From Rhizobiaceae bacterium (GTDB taxonomy: Bacteria > Pseudomonadota > Alphaproteobacteria > Rhizobiales > Rhizobiaceae), in the NCBI GenBank assembly GCA_017643495.1, contig JAEPNK010000001.1, forward strand, positions 1 through 64,000: a stretch of DNA of 64,000 nucleotides, in the 5' to 3' direction. Of this stretch, positions 63,818 to 64,000 are shown in pieces; the first letter of the stretch is position 1; every line of letters begins with the position of its first letter. Below the pieces are notes generated by a model. That model was not told where the DNA came from, searched no databases, and saw only the letters and a list, made by a program, of their open reading frames with translations. The position numbers were made by a program, and so were the translations under genes.

Positions 63818-64000
63818 TTACTCGGCAGCAAGCGGGATGTGACCACCAAGTTCACCAAGATCCAGCCCAACCAGCTGCTTGAAAAAGATCTTCATTTCAA
63901 CCTGGAAGGCCTCAAAATTCGCAGACGGTTCAATGCGGACTTCGTCCATGTAAAGCCCGCGGTTGATCTCGATCTGCAAGGCATGGAGACCACTTTCCGG
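63818..64000 (-). CDS. N-formylglutamate amidohydrolase family, C-terminal end (partial)
   Basis: Only the last 60 codons and stop are in the window; the gene continues beyond 64000. The readable end has GLHALQIEINRGLYMDEVRI and FEAFQVEMKIFFKQLVGLDL. HALQIEINR.LYMDE is the signature of the N-formylglutamate amidohydrolase (HutG-like) family, zinc enzymes that release formate. It is too short for length or active-site checks. It lies just upstream of hisN. Confidence 0.72.
   Translation of the reverse strand, partial: PESGLHALQIEINRGLYMDEVRIEPSANFEAFQVEMKIFFKQLVGLDLGELGGHIPLAAE

Noticed and set aside
1-64000. Search for CRISPR arrays, insertion sequences, prophage genes and toxin-antitoxin or defence islands
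   Set aside because: No transposase, integrase, phage, Cas, nuclease-defence or paired toxin genes were recognisable; the window is conserved core chromosome.

Overview
The window is a piece of bacterial chromosome from an alphaproteobacterium, most likely of the order Hyphomicrobiales (Rhizobiales), with moderate GC. The evidence is the gene content: TrcR (DUF1013), RcdA (DUF1465), GapR (DUF2312), an Omp10-type lipoprotein, a split three-gene transhydrogenase, the small aa3 oxidase subunit IV, DUF1192, DUF1244, DUF1036, DUF465 and DUF459 proteins, and an Irr-like box before hemH. I see no insertion sequence, prophage, integron, CRISPR array, rRNA or complete tRNA. Coding is dense, and nearly every gene is a chromosomal housekeeping or lineage-conserved gene.

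Layout. 1-5.6 kb: probable 3' part of 6S RNA, 5-formyl-THF cyclo-ligase, MarC, pgk, a cytochrome P450 on the other strand, and class I aldolase. 5.6-10.6 kb: a YhiN-like flavoprotein, an SGNH hydrolase, propionyl-CoA synthetase and a short-chain dehydrogenase. 10.6-15 kb: trcR, a DUF1192 gene, a candidate small RNA, rcdA behind a perfect CtrA box, rpmE and an ABC exporter. 15-22.6 kb, minus strand: MotA/TolQ-like and OmpA/MotB-like proteins translationally coupled to a flavoprotein, then suhB, efp, a Sel1-repeat protein, a ThiE-like protein and a DUF465 protein. 22.8-27 kb: purEK, rpsU, a TPR lipoprotein and a PhyH dioxygenase. 27-33 kb, minus strand: pntAa-pntAb-pntB, aa3 subunit IV, Omp10-like lipoprotein and oligoendopeptidase F.

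33-43.5 kb: an orphan NtrC-type regulator, a DUF882 peptidase-like protein with a long disordered tail, gapR, a DUF1244 gene, an EamA transporter, a DUF1036 gene coupled to pyk, a LysR regulator, and a DUF1007-NicO metal export pair. 43.5-53.7 kb: hemH, an SPFH/NfeD pair, kdsD, an outer-membrane barrel, galU, galE, an MltB-type transglycosylase and a DUF459 protein. 53.7-64 kb: the gltBD operon, a threonine aldolase, Hsp20, an alpha/beta hydrolase, hisN, and the C-terminal end of an N-formylglutamate amidohydrolase cut by the window edge.

Themes that tie genes together are lower glycolysis (pgk, aldolase, pyk), envelope building (kdsD, galU, galE, MltB, DUF882, barrel, MotA/OmpA pair), redox and nitrogen supply (pntAB, gltBD) and cell-cycle control (trcR, rcdA, gapR, CtrA-like boxes). 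I found no clear novel multi-gene system. The best leads are local: a structured small-RNA candidate with an anti-Shine-Dalgarno stretch, a terminator-like hairpin in the gltB leader, a histone-H1-like tail on PntAa, a DUF459 protein that has lost its catalytic triad, an altered catalytic loop in SuhB, and a terminator directly against the start codon of the ThiE-like gene.
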